A stretch of DNA of 35,937 nt from Acidimicrobiia bacterium (GTDB taxonomy: Bacteria; Actinomycetota; Acidimicrobiia; Spongiisociales; ZC4RG35): assembly GCA_013812505.1 (NCBI GenBank), contig JACCTH010000034.1, forward strand, positions 65,399 through 101,335, in the 5' to 3' direction. Shown one piece after another: positions 25,381 through 32,715 of this stretch. The notes under the pieces were generated by a model, which saw only the letters and a list, made by a program, of their open reading frames with translations, searched no databases and had not been told where the DNA came from. The translations under genes and the position numbers were made by a program. Positions within the stretch are counted from its first letter, which is position 1; the number at the start of each line of letters is the position of its first letter.

Positions 25381-26311
25381 AGGCCAGAGAACCGTTCAAG
25401 AGGCGCTCACGGGCCTTCCTGATCCTCGAGATCGCCACCCACGGTGTATAGAAGATCTCGTGATCCCACACCTCGACCACAACGAACCCCAATGCCTCGT
25501 GACGTTGCCGACGGTCGGCGTCGGCCTCGCGATCGCTCAGCGCTCTGTGGTATCGCTCGCTCAGAATCTCGACGATGAGTGGACAGTCCTCCGCAAGGAA
25601 ATCGACCCGACCGCTCCATTCCTCATCGCCCACGTCGACCTGACGACGAAACGAGAACCCATGAATCTTGGCGATATTGTCGAACCGCGACTCCAGGTTG
25701 GATGCTGGCGGGACCCACGAGTCAGGTCGGTCCCTTCTTAACTGTCTCATCAAGACCGTTCCGTTGCGACCGTGTCTGGCGAGGCGCGCGATTAGCGCGT
25801 CAATAGTTCGACCGTCAAAGAGCCGCAGGGACCATCCGCTGTCGAGAGCTTGTGCAGTCCGCTCGGGTGAGAGCGAGCCCGCCATTTGATAGACGGCCAA
25901 GGCAGGCGAAACGATCGGTATCCCCTTGTGGATCTTGCGACACCACTCGGGAATCACGGTCGAGTGATGCACGACTACTTCGCGTGCGTCCTCCGTCCAG
26001 TGAAAGACACGCTCAAGGGAGACGTGGATCTTGTCAAGGCGGAAGCCTGCCAACCCCCACCAGGCAGCCGCGGTTTGGTGTGAGATGTAGGACTCAGGCC
26101 CAACGTGCAAAACGGCGATCATTGGCCGTTGTGAAGGTGATGAGGGTGCGCCACTCAGTCGAAGAACGCGCGACGTGACGGGTTCGAGCATCCCTGATTG
26201 GACTCGCCGACGAATCGCTTTGGTATCCATTCCAGCGGCTGCCAGCTGACGGCGAGCAACTACCGCATGCTGCGAAAGGGCGAGATCTCGCACGACCTTG
26301 TCGTATTTCAC
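25349..26311 (-). CDS. AbiEi-antitoxin-like N-terminal domain plus DUF559 endonuclease-like domain protein
   Basis: The 320-residue protein begins with a winged-helix-like AbiEi_4 region (LALSQHAVVARRQLAAAGMDTKAIRRRV ... ISHQTAAAWWGL, shown here in parts), then a middle region. It ends with a DUF559/Vsr-like fold: SNLESRFDNIAKIHGF, GRVDFLAEDCPLIVEILSER and GFVVVEVWDHEIFYTPW. Asp and Glu in VDFL and VEIL fit a PD-(D/E)xK nuclease core. Such fusions are frequent in actinobacteria and lack a proven role. No AbiEii toxin partner is nearby. The GTG start at 26311 has only a weak Shine-Dalgarno sequence. The last codons lie inside palindromic element B, and element C sits 52 bases upstream in opposite orientation. 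Confidence 0.8.
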   Translation of the reverse strand: MKYDKVVRDLALSQHAVVARRQLAAAGMDTKAIRRRVQSGMLEPVTSRVLRLSGAPSSPSQRPMIAVLHVGPESYISHQTAAAWWGLAGFRLDKIHVSLERVFHWTEDAREVVVHHSTVIPEWCRKIHKGIPIVSPALAVYQMAGSLSPERTAQALDSGWSLRLFDGRTIDALIARLARHGRNGTVLMRQLRRDRPDSWVPPASNLESRFDNIAKIHGFSFRRQVDVGDEEWSGRVDFLAEDCPLIVEILSERYHRALSDREADADRRQRHEALGFVVVEVWDHEIFYTPWVAISRIRKARERLLNGSLALDGAESDPST

Positions 26312-26362
26312 TCACCCAGCGTGTCGGAAAAGAGGGCTGGTTGGAACCCCCTTGTTCTCGCG

Positions 26363-26406
26363 ACGCAGACAGGGCGTTTTACGCCCTGTCTGCGTGATAA
26401 AAACGA
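26363..26406 (-). repeat. Gene-end palindromic element, copy C
   Basis: On the minus strand TCGTTTTTATCACG (26406-26393) runs into a palindrome with 15-bp perfect arms (26363-26377 and 26381-26395) around TTT. It starts three bases after the TAA of the HtrA-like lipoprotein gene. Its core GCAGACAGGGCG is close to the GTAGACAGGGCG of copy A; the central bases differ (TTTT in place of GATTCC), so the arms appear to be kept complementary. Confidence 0.85.
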
Positions 26407-26409
26407 CGC

Positions 26410-28008
26410 TTAGACGTCGCCGGAGACGTAGAAGCTGGCCAGGATGCGGTCGAGGGCTTCGAAGTCGCGGTCGGTGTTGGCCTGGATATCGACGAGGATG
26501 ATGAAGTTGCCTTCCAACGGCCGGGTGGCGACGACGACATAGGTAGCAGCAGTGTCACCGCAGTTCACATACGTGTCGTAGAACCCGGCGTAGAGCGGGT
26601 CTTCGTAAGGCTCGCGACCGATGTATTCACATTGCTGTTCCCAATCCACCTTCGACAGGTCGAGCAGCTCCTCTTCGGTGGTGGTCGCGGCCCAGTCGGA
26701 AGAGGCGCTGAAGATCATCCCCGGAGTGGTCCAGGTCTCAAAGAACGACGTGAGGTCGGAGGCCGCGGCGATTTCAGTGATCATCCGGCCCTCCTCGTCC
26801 TCGTAGGGGGAGCCAAGGACATCGCTCCACTCGGCGGGCACCTCCACTGACATGGCGCCGGTGTCATCGCTGATCACCACATACTCGGCGTAACCCTGCG
26901 TGCCGACATCTTCTTCGACCGTAGCCTCTTCTTCGAGCTCCTCGGCAAAGGAGAAAGCCTCAGCCAAAGCCTCGCCATTGAGCTGGCCCCGCAACACCTG
27001 GCTGGTGTTATATCGCAGAACCTCGACATCGATCGGCGCGTCCCCGCCTTGTGTGCGGATGACGTCGCAGAAATCGGCCAGGGTTCCATCGAATCCAACC
27101 GACACTCCGGCCATGCGAGTGACGATGTCACCACCTGTAATCCCCACCAGGTCGGCGGCCGAACCTGCCTGCACGGTTTCGACCCATACCCCGCTCGTCC
27201 CGTCTTCGGCGAATATTGCGTAGCCGTTGATCCCAACCGAGTCGACATCGACACCCCCCCGGAGCTGCTCGACGATCGGTCGCGCCTCGGAGACGCTGAT
27301 CGCGTAGTTCTGATCGGTGTCGTCACGACCGGCGTAGTTGACCCCGACGACCTGCATCTCCTCAGTGACAAGGGGACCGCCGGAGTTGCCGCCCCGGATA
27401 CGGGCATCGTGCTCGAGGATCGCTTCGACCGAGGCCCAGTCGGTGTCACCTGGAGTCTCACCCTTCGAGATGATTCCCTGAGTCAACGCGAACTCGGGAG
27501 CACCGAGTGGATAGCCCGCGGCCTGCACGGGAAGACCCGAGAAGATATCCCCGTCATACCACTCGAGATAGTTGTAGCCATCGCCCTCGAGATCGATCAC
27601 CGCCAGATCGTTACATTCGGACACTCCCAGTATGCGGGCGTTGATGGGGTCATCGCTGCCGCCGATGTGCACCTCGATCAACCCGGCGCCGCTGACGACG
27701 TGACTGTTGGTGACCGCGACCCCGCTCGGATCGATGATGAAACCCGAGCCGGCGCCGCCGGACTCAAAGGATCCGAAGTCGGGAGTGACGAACGTCCCGA
27801 TCGAGACGATCTGGATGGTCGCTGAGGGAAGCTCCTGGATCGTCTCCACGAGCCCCTCCGGCGCGGTCTCCTCAGTGGTGACGGGCGCGGCAGTGACGGT
27901 GACGTCGTCAGTCGTATTGGTGCTAGGAGCTGTGGTGGTCGTGGCTGCCTGTCCGCAGGCGGTCACCAGGAACGTGACGAGAACGATGAACTTCGAGATC
28001 TTGCGCAT
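26410..28008 (-). CDS. HtrA/DegP-like serine protease lipoprotein with PDZ domain
   Basis: The 532-residue protein has a lipoprotein signal ending FLVTAC (C18) and a Thr/Val-rich linker to about residue 50. A trypsin-like domain follows with H103 in VTNSHVV, D134 in ECNDLAVIDL and S209 in RGGNSGGPL. A PDZ-like domain comes next (VWVETVQAGSAADLVGITGGDIVT, shown as two joined parts). About 160 residues (from ~370) after an acidic coiled stretch match no family I know and contain two cysteines. It is a surface-anchored quality-control or processing protease in the family model. All three catalytic residues are present. It is divergent from mmsA with 86 bases between starts, and element C follows its stop. 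Confidence 0.9.
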   Translation of the reverse strand: MRKISKFIVLVTFLVTACGQAATTTTAPSTNTTDDVTVTAAPVTTEETAPEGLVETIQELPSATIQIVSIGTFVTPDFGSFESGGAGSGFIIDPSGVAVTNSHVVSGAGLIEVHIGGSDDPINARILGVSECNDLAVIDLEGDGYNYLEWYDGDIFSGLPVQAAGYPLGAPEFALTQGIISKGETPGDTDWASVEAILEHDARIRGGNSGGPLVTEEMQVVGVNYAGRDDTDQNYAISVSEARPIVEQLRGGVDVDSVGINGYAIFAEDGTSGVWVETVQAGSAADLVGITGGDIVTRMAGVSVGFDGTLADFCDVIRTQGGDAPIDVEVLRYNTSQVLRGQLNGEALAEAFSFAEELEEEATVEEDVGTQGYAEYVVISDDTGAMSVEVPAEWSDVLGSPYEDEEGRMITEIAAASDLTSFFETWTTPGMIFSASSDWAATTTEEELLDLSKVDWEQQCEYIGREPYEDPLYAGFYDTYVNCGDTAATYVVVATRPLEGNFIILVDIQANTDRDFEALDRILASFYVSGDV

Positions 28009-28040
28009 GGCCTTTCCAGTCCGGGTGACGGGAGGTTAAA

Positions 28041-28064
28041 GGCCCAGTGGGCCACTTGGGCCAC
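28041..28064 (+). promoter_or_regulatory. Tandem TGGGCCAC repeats with inverted half-site upstream of mmsA
   Basis: TGGGCCAC occurs at 28048-28055 and 28057-28064 (nine-base period), and the inverted half GGCCCA is at 28041-28046, forming GGCCCAGTGGGCC. Three half-sites in 24 bases between divergent genes suggest a regulator-binding site. GCCACTTGGGCC within it resembles a minus-strand sequence at 8940-8929. Confidence 0.45.
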
Positions 28065-28073
28065 CGGCTTAGA

Positions 28074-28087
28074 CTCCTTTTTAGGAG
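28074..28087 (+). promoter_or_regulatory. Small hairpin covering the mmsA ribosome-binding site
   Basis: CTCCT (28074-28078), TTTT and AGGAG (28083-28087) form a 5-bp stem-loop that pairs the Shine-Dalgarno AGGAG of mmsA (seven bases before ATG 28095). This could modulate translation; the stem is short and may be incidental. Confidence 0.4.
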
Positions 28088-28094
28088 AAGAGAA

Positions 28095-29585
28095 ATGATC
28101 AATCACTGGATCAACGGCCAGCTTTGGGAACAGAAGCCCGTTCGAACCGGACCGATCTACAACCCGGCCACCGGAGCGGTTGCCGACGAGGTGGTCCTCG
28201 GAACCGCAGATGACGTGGATTCGGCGGTGGAAGCGGCTCTGGCTGCCTATGACGAATGGCGGGAGACACCGGTAACCCGTCGTCAAAACGTGATGTTCGC
28301 CTTTCGCGAACTGGTCGTGGACAATCGCCACGAGATCGCCAAGCTCATCACCGCCGAGCATGGCAAAACCCACTCCGATGCCCTGGGCGAAGTGCAGCGC
28401 GGGCTCGAGGTGGTCGAGTTCGCTTGCAACATCACCCATTTGCTGAAGGGCGAGTTCTCCGAGCAGGTGTCAACCGGCGTCGACACCTTCACAATGCGAC
28501 AGCCCCTAGGCGTCGTGGCCGGGATCACGCCTTTCAACTTTCCGGCAATGGTTCCGATGTGGATGTTCCCATTGGCGATTGCCTGCGGCAACACTTTCGT
28601 GCTCAAGCCGTCGGAAAAAGACCCCTCGCCTTCGATGCTGTGCGCCGAGTTGCTGAAGGAAGCCGGCCTGCCGCCCGGCGTCCTCAATGTCGTCCACGGC
28701 GACAAGGTGGGGGTCGATCGCATACTCGAGCACCCCGATATCGCTGCCGTCTCTTTCGTCGGTTCGACGCCCATCGCCCGTTACATCTACGAGAACGGGA
28801 CCCGGGCCGGAAAGCGCGTGCAGGCTCTGGGCGGCGCCAAAAACCACATGGTGGTGCTGCCCGACGCCGACATGGAGCTCTCCGCCGATGCTGCCGTCTC
28901 CGCCGGGTACGGCTCGGCTGGCGAACGCTGCATGGCGATCTCGGTGGTGGTGGCCGTCGGAGACGCGGCTGATCGTTTGATTCCGCAAGTGAAGGCGCGG
29001 ATCGCCAAGCTTCGCACGGGGCCGGGTGACGATCCGAACTCGGAGATGGGCCCTCTCGTCACCCCCGAGCACCGGGACAAGGTCGTCGGTTACATCGACT
29101 CCGGCGTCGACCAAGGCGCCGACCTGGTGGTCGACGGCCGCGGCTTCGCGCCCGACGGATTCGAAGACGGCTTCTACGTCGCCCCTACGCTTTTTGATCG
29201 GGTCGAACCGGGAATGAAGATCTATGACGACGAGATCTTTGGGCCGGTGCTATCGGTGGTGAGGGTCGAGCACTACCAGGACGCGATCGATTTGATCAAC
29301 GCCTCGCCGTTTGCCAACGGCACGGCCCTCTTCACCAACGACGGTGGCGCGGCCCGAAAGTTCCAGTCGGAGATTCAAGTGGGGATGGTGGGCGTGAACG
29401 TCCCGATCCCGGTGCCGCTCGCCTTCTACTCATTCGGCGGCTGGAAGTCCTCGATCTTCGGTTCGAATGCGATCTACGGCCCCGAAGGCATCCGTTTTTA
29501 CACCCGCCAGAAGGTGGTCATCTCCCGTTGGCCCGACCCGATGCACCGCGGCGTCGACCTGGGCTTCCCGCAACACGGCCGCTAA
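28095..29585 (+). CDS. mmsA: CoA-acylating methylmalonate-semialdehyde dehydrogenase
   Basis: The 496-residue aldehyde dehydrogenase has the MmsA hallmarks: GITPFNFPAMVPMWMFP, FVGSTPIARYIY, the catalytic cysteine C279 in GSAGERCMAIS, and ALGGAKNH where hydrolytic relatives have the ELGG glutamate. Loss of that Glu fits CoA-dependent acylation. It converts malonate semialdehyde or methylmalonate semialdehyde plus CoA and NAD+ to acetyl-CoA or propionyl-CoA with CO2 release, the last step after beta-alanine or 3-aminoisobutyrate transamination. The frame is open upstream, but ATG 28095 has AGGAGAAGAG at good spacing and begins the family N-terminus MINHWINGQ. It also works in valine and inositol catabolism, so the pyrimidine link rests on the neighbours. 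Confidence 0.93.
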   Translation: MINHWINGQLWEQKPVRTGPIYNPATGAVADEVVLGTADDVDSAVEAALAAYDEWRETPVTRRQNVMFAFRELVVDNRHEIAKLITAEHGKTHSDALGEVQRGLEVVEFACNITHLLKGEFSEQVSTGVDTFTMRQPLGVVAGITPFNFPAMVPMWMFPLAIACGNTFVLKPSEKDPSPSMLCAELLKEAGLPPGVLNVVHGDKVGVDRILEHPDIAAVSFVGSTPIARYIYENGTRAGKRVQALGGAKNHMVVLPDADMELSADAAVSAGYGSAGERCMAISVVVAVGDAADRLIPQVKARIAKLRTGPGDDPNSEMGPLVTPEHRDKVVGYIDSGVDQGADLVVDGRGFAPDGFEDGFYVAPTLFDRVEPGMKIYDDEIFGPVLSVVRVEHYQDAIDLINASPFANGTALFTNDGGAARKFQSEIQVGMVGVNVPIPVPLAFYSFGGWKSSIFGSNAIYGPEGIRFYTRQKVVISRWPDPMHRGVDLGFPQHGR

Positions 29586-29591
29586 GCCCCT

Positions 29592-29640
29592 AAACGTAAG
29601 GCGATTTTGGTGGCTATACCACCACGCAAACCTTAGGTTT
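29592..29640. terminator. Imperfect long hairpin between convergent genes (bidirectional terminator)
   Basis: AAACGTAAGG (29592-29601) pairs nine of ten bases with CCTTAGGTTT (29631-29640), and TGGTGG (29608-29613) pairs with CCACCA (29619-29624) in register, giving one long stem with an internal loop. It fills the gap between the mmsA stop and the LLM gene stop, where a two-way terminator is expected. T-runs are short. Confidence 0.55.
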
Positions 29641-30649
29641 CCGTGGTGGCCTTGAACGCCGGGATCACCTGGGTGCCGTAGGCGGAGAGGGTTTCGTCCA
29701 TCTGGTCGTGCATCAGGTAAATCGCGAATTGGTCAACGCCGAGATCTGCGAGCTCGCGGAGGCGTTCGAGGTGGGATTCCACCGACCCCAGTAGGCAGAA
29801 GCGTTCGATGATCTCGTCGGGGACGAAGTCGGTTGAGGGGTTACCAGCCTTGCCATGGTGGTCGTAGTCGTAGCCCTCGCGCGCTTTGATGTAATCGGTC
29901 AAAGCCTGCGGAACCGCGGTTGATGTCGCGCCGTAACGGTTGACGAGGTCGGCCACGTGGTTGCCGACCATTCCCCCGAACCAGCGCACCTGGTCGCGTT
30001 GGTGGGCGAGATCGTCACCCACATAAGCGGGGGCCGCGACACATATTGTCAACGAATCAGGATCGCGGCCCGCCGCCGCCGCGGCCTCCCGAACCACACC
30101 GACGGTCCATTCGACGATCTGGGGATCGCCCAATTGGAGGATGTAGCCGTCGTAGTGGGTGCCAGTAGATGCCAGCGCCTTCGGCCCATAAGCGGCCATC
30201 CACACGGGCAGGTCCCACTCCTCGGAGATCCAAGGAATAGTCAACTCCTTGTCGTTGTAAGTCACCGTTCGCCCCGCCACCAGATCTTTGATGACCCTGG
30301 TCGCGGTCGCGGTGGTTTCGAGCGTGGTGGGAGTCCGGCCGATGTATCGCAGCGCGGAATCGCCCCGCCCCATCCCGCACACCAGGCGCGGTCCGTACAT
30401 GTCCTTCAATGTCGCAAACAGCGAGGCGAGGACGGTCCAATCGCGCGTCCCCGGATTGGTGACCATCGGGCCGACGATCAACCTTTCGGTCCGGTCCAGG
30501 ATCTGGCTGAAGATCACGAATGGCTCCTGCCAGAGGACGTGAGAGTCGAATGTCCAAACGTAGTCGAAGCCCAATCCCTCGGCGGCGACAGCCCGATTGA
30601 TCACTTCGCGCGCCGGAGGGTTGGTCTGCAACACGACGCCGAAATCCAT
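29633..30649 (-). CDS. LLM-class (F420-dependent type) oxidoreductase
   Basis: The 338-residue protein has the luciferase-like TIM-barrel pattern: MDFGVVLQTNPPAREV, FDYVWTFDSHVLW, IVGPMVTNPGTRDW, RLVCGMGRGDSALRYIGR and LPVWMAAYGPKALASTG. These resemble the Mer/F420-binding subgroup more than FMN monooxygenases. It probably uses reduced or oxidised F420 for a hydride transfer; the substrate is unknown. Its location next to mmsA and 5 kb from dihydropyrimidinase raises the chance that it acts in pyrimidine or related catabolism. The RutA pyrimidine oxygenase is in the same superfamily but RutB-F genes are absent. The start at MDFGVVLQ is the family N-terminus. It is divergent from the VOC gene. 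Confidence 0.88.
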   Translation of the reverse strand: MDFGVVLQTNPPAREVINRAVAAEGLGFDYVWTFDSHVLWQEPFVIFSQILDRTERLIVGPMVTNPGTRDWTVLASLFATLKDMYGPRLVCGMGRGDSALRYIGRTPTTLETTATATRVIKDLVAGRTVTYNDKELTIPWISEEWDLPVWMAAYGPKALASTGTHYDGYILQLGDPQIVEWTVGVVREAAAAAGRDPDSLTICVAAPAYVGDDLAHQRDQVRWFGGMVGNHVADLVNRYGATSTAVPQALTDYIKAREGYDYDHHGKAGNPSTDFVPDEIIERFCLLGSVESHLERLRELADLGVDQFAIYLMHDQMDETLSAYGTQVIPAFKATTET

Positions 30650-30674
30650 AAGCTCACGATAGGCAGGAGGTCTT

Positions 30675-31115
30675 ATGTGCCACTCAATTCAGGTCGTCTT
30701 CGCCTGTGAAGATCCCAATCGTCTCGCCGAGTTTTGGGCTACGGCTCTCGGCTACATCGTGCAACCCCCACCCGAAGGCTTCGAGTATTGGGACGCTTTC
30801 GCGGAAGCGGTCGGGATTCCCGCAGACAGAAGGAACGACGTCTCGGCCGTCGTCGACCCTGATGGCACCGGTCCCCGGATCCTCTTCGAGCGGTACGACG
30901 GCGGAACCCCGAATCAGCGGGTGCACATCGATGTCAATTCCGTCGGCCGCGAAGGCGAGCCGATCGACGACGACGAGCGCCGGCGGCGGCTAGCCGACGA
31001 GCGCACCCGGCTGGAGGCGTTTGGTGCGACCTACCAACGCGAAGCAACCGGCATGGCCGGGGAGATCTGGATCGAGCTGCACGATCCCGAGGGCAACTGG
31101 TTCTGCGTGCAGTGA
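30675..31115 (+). CDS. Glyoxalase-like VOC superfamily protein (Glyoxalase_6)
   Basis: The 146-residue protein fits the actinobacterial Glyoxalase_6 group: IQVVFACEDPNRLAEFWATALGY at the start (one beta-alpha-beta unit), then RILFERYDGGTPNQRVHIDV, and the C-terminal EIWIELHDPEGNWFCVQ. H and E residues in these strands could bind a metal as in glyoxalase I or extradiol dioxygenases. The substrate is not predictable. The ATG at 30675 has AGGAGGT at good spacing. It is divergent from the LLM gene with 25 bases between starts and nearly touches the convergent RNA methyltransferase gene. Confidence 0.85.
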   Translation: MCHSIQVVFACEDPNRLAEFWATALGYIVQPPPEGFEYWDAFAEAVGIPADRRNDVSAVVDPDGTGPRILFERYDGGTPNQRVHIDVNSVGREGEPIDDDERRRRLADERTRLEAFGATYQREATGMAGEIWIELHDPEGNWFCVQ

Positions 31116-31118
31116 GCT

Positions 31119-32246
31119 TCAGCGGCTGAAGGCACCAACAATCTCGATGTGGAAGGTCTGCGGGAACATGTCGACCGGTTGCGCATACTCGAGCCGGTAA
31201 CCAGCGTTGGTGAAGAGCGCGGCGTCACGAGCGAAGGAAGCCGGGTCACAGGCGACGAGCGCGACAGTCCGCGGGTGGCCGGCGACCACGGTCTCGACGC
31301 CTTCCCTGCCTAGCCCCGCTCGGGGCGGATCGACCACAACCAAGTCCCAGCTGCGAGGGAGCCGCGGCCGACTGCTTTCGAATTTCGCCCTCACCGGAAC
31401 CAAGTCGGCGTTGGCTTTCAAGTCAGCGACGGCCACCGGATCGGATTCCACCGCCACCACTTCTCGACAGCCAGCACCAACCGTCGCCGCAAAGAGGCCT
31501 CCGCCCGCATACCCATCGAGCAACCGATCGTTCGGGCCAGGCGCAAGCACCTCGGTCACCAGGCGCACCAGCTCTTCGGCCCCGGCGGTGTTGGCTTGGA
31601 AGAATGCCCGGTCGGTTACCCGGAAGGTGTGGCCGGCGACTTCTTCGTGAATCACCCCATGTTCGTCGTCGAACAGCACCGCGGTCTCCCCGGTTGCAAC
31701 GCCGGCCCGCAAGGTGACTCGGTCGGCCAGGGGCCGAATCGGCAGATCGACGAACAGTTGGAACAGTGGTGCGACCAAAAGGAGACAGACGCTGAGCTCG
31801 ACCAACTCTTGGCTTTCCTCACGATGGAGAGCGGGCCGACCCCCGACGAGGGCAAAGTCCATCCGGTTGCGGTAGCCGAATTCCGGTCCCGGACTGATTG
31901 TCGGACGTACCTCGACATTTCCGAGCTTGCCCACAAACCGCAGTTGGTCGGCCACGATCTCGCGCTTCCATTCTGCTTGCGCGCCCGGTTCGGCCGACTG
32001 CCATTGACATCCCCCGCAGGGGCCAAAGTGTGGACACGGCGCCGCACGACGATGGGGAGACGGCTCGAAAATGGCAAGCGCTCGAGCGAAGGAGTGGCGC
32101 TTCTTCGCCTCGGTGACTTCGGCTTGGACGACTTCGTGCGGATATGCGCCAGTGACGAATAGGACTTGGCCCTCGTGTCTCGCCACCGCCTTCCCGCCAT
32201 GAGCCATTGCGGCAGTTGTGACCTCAATTGTCACTGGTTGGATCAA
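31119..32246 (-). CDS. TrmA/RumA-family RNA (uracil-5-)-methyltransferase
   Basis: The 375-residue enzyme has an N-terminal TRAM-like RNA-binding domain (VTIEVTTAAMAHGGKAVAR) and a [4Fe-4S] set C71, C77, C80 (CPHFGPCGGCQWQ) with C154 as the likely fourth ligand. The SAM-dependent methyltransferase domain includes DGYAGGGLFAA, VVVDPPRAGLG and the nucleophile C333 in VACDPASFARD. It methylates C5 of a uridine in rRNA or tRNA; which one cannot be said. TTG at 32246 has GGAG seven bases upstream and overlaps the DUF2017 gene by 23 bases; GTG at 32234 is the alternative. All catalytic residues are present. Confidence 0.9.
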   Translation of the reverse strand: MIQPVTIEVTTAAMAHGGKAVARHEGQVLFVTGAYPHEVVQAEVTEAKKRHSFARALAIFEPSPHRRAAPCPHFGPCGGCQWQSAEPGAQAEWKREIVADQLRFVGKLGNVEVRPTISPGPEFGYRNRMDFALVGGRPALHREESQELVELSVCLLLVAPLFQLFVDLPIRPLADRVTLRAGVATGETAVLFDDEHGVIHEEVAGHTFRVTDRAFFQANTAGAEELVRLVTEVLAPGPNDRLLDGYAGGGLFAATVGAGCREVVAVESDPVAVADLKANADLVPVRAKFESSRPRLPRSWDLVVVDPPRAGLGREGVETVVAGHPRTVALVACDPASFARDAALFTNAGYRLEYAQPVDMFPQTFHIEIVGAFSR

Positions 32247-32715
32247 TAGGAAACTCCAACTCTTCGCCGATCAGCGCCACAACCAGCAACTGCTGCATTC
32301 CCGCGAGATAGTCCAGAGCAGCCTGATCGTCGGAGTCGAGCAGCTCCATGTCGCCTTCCTCGCGGACGCCCAGCCGAGCGGCTAGTGCCAGCCGAGCTTC
32401 GTTGAGCACCCGGAGCAACGCTTCGGCTTCGGCGAGCGAGGCGACGGTGCCCGCGCCGGCCGACTCCAGGATCATGGCGAACGCCGAGCGGTCGGCCGTG
32501 CGCGATTGGAAGAACTCCTCCGACATGAGCCGCCACCACTCGTCGGATGCCTGGATGTCGTCGAGGTATACCGGCGAATGCAGCCGGGCGGCGCCGGGAT
32601 CCTCTGCAGGTGAACCGAGGGTGGCGAGAAACTCGGGAAGCTGATTGAGCAAATCGAGGTCGTCGGGTGTGAGCGTGACCAAGATGCCGTCGGGCACGGG
32701 CAGGAACGGGATCAT
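32224..32715 (-). CDS. DUF2017 family protein
   Basis: The 163-residue soluble, mostly helical acidic protein is of the DUF2017 family, which in actinobacteria regularly follows clpS. Recognisable segments are LTPDDLDLLNQLPEFL near the start, HSPVYLDDIQASDEWWRLM in the middle, and LNEARLALAARLGVREEGD near the end. No function is known; a link with ClpS or the Clp protease is suggested only by conserved neighbourhood. The start overlaps the clpS stop by four bases. Confidence 0.88.
   Translation of the reverse strand: MIPFLPVPDGILVTLTPDDLDLLNQLPEFLATLGSPAEDPGAARLHSPVYLDDIQASDEWWRLMSEEFFQSRTADRSAFAMILESAGAGTVASLAEAEALLRVLNEARLALAARLGVREEGDMELLDSDDQAALDYLAGMQQLLVVALIGEELEFPIDPTSDN

Noticed and set aside
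25349-26311. AbiE toxin-antitoxin system
   Set aside because: Only an AbiEi-like N-terminal domain is present, fused to DUF559, and no AbiEii nucleotidyltransferase toxin gene adjoins it.
29633-30649. RutA pyrimidine oxygenase
   Set aside because: The sequence looks like the F420/Mer-like LLM group, and no rutB-F genes are near it.
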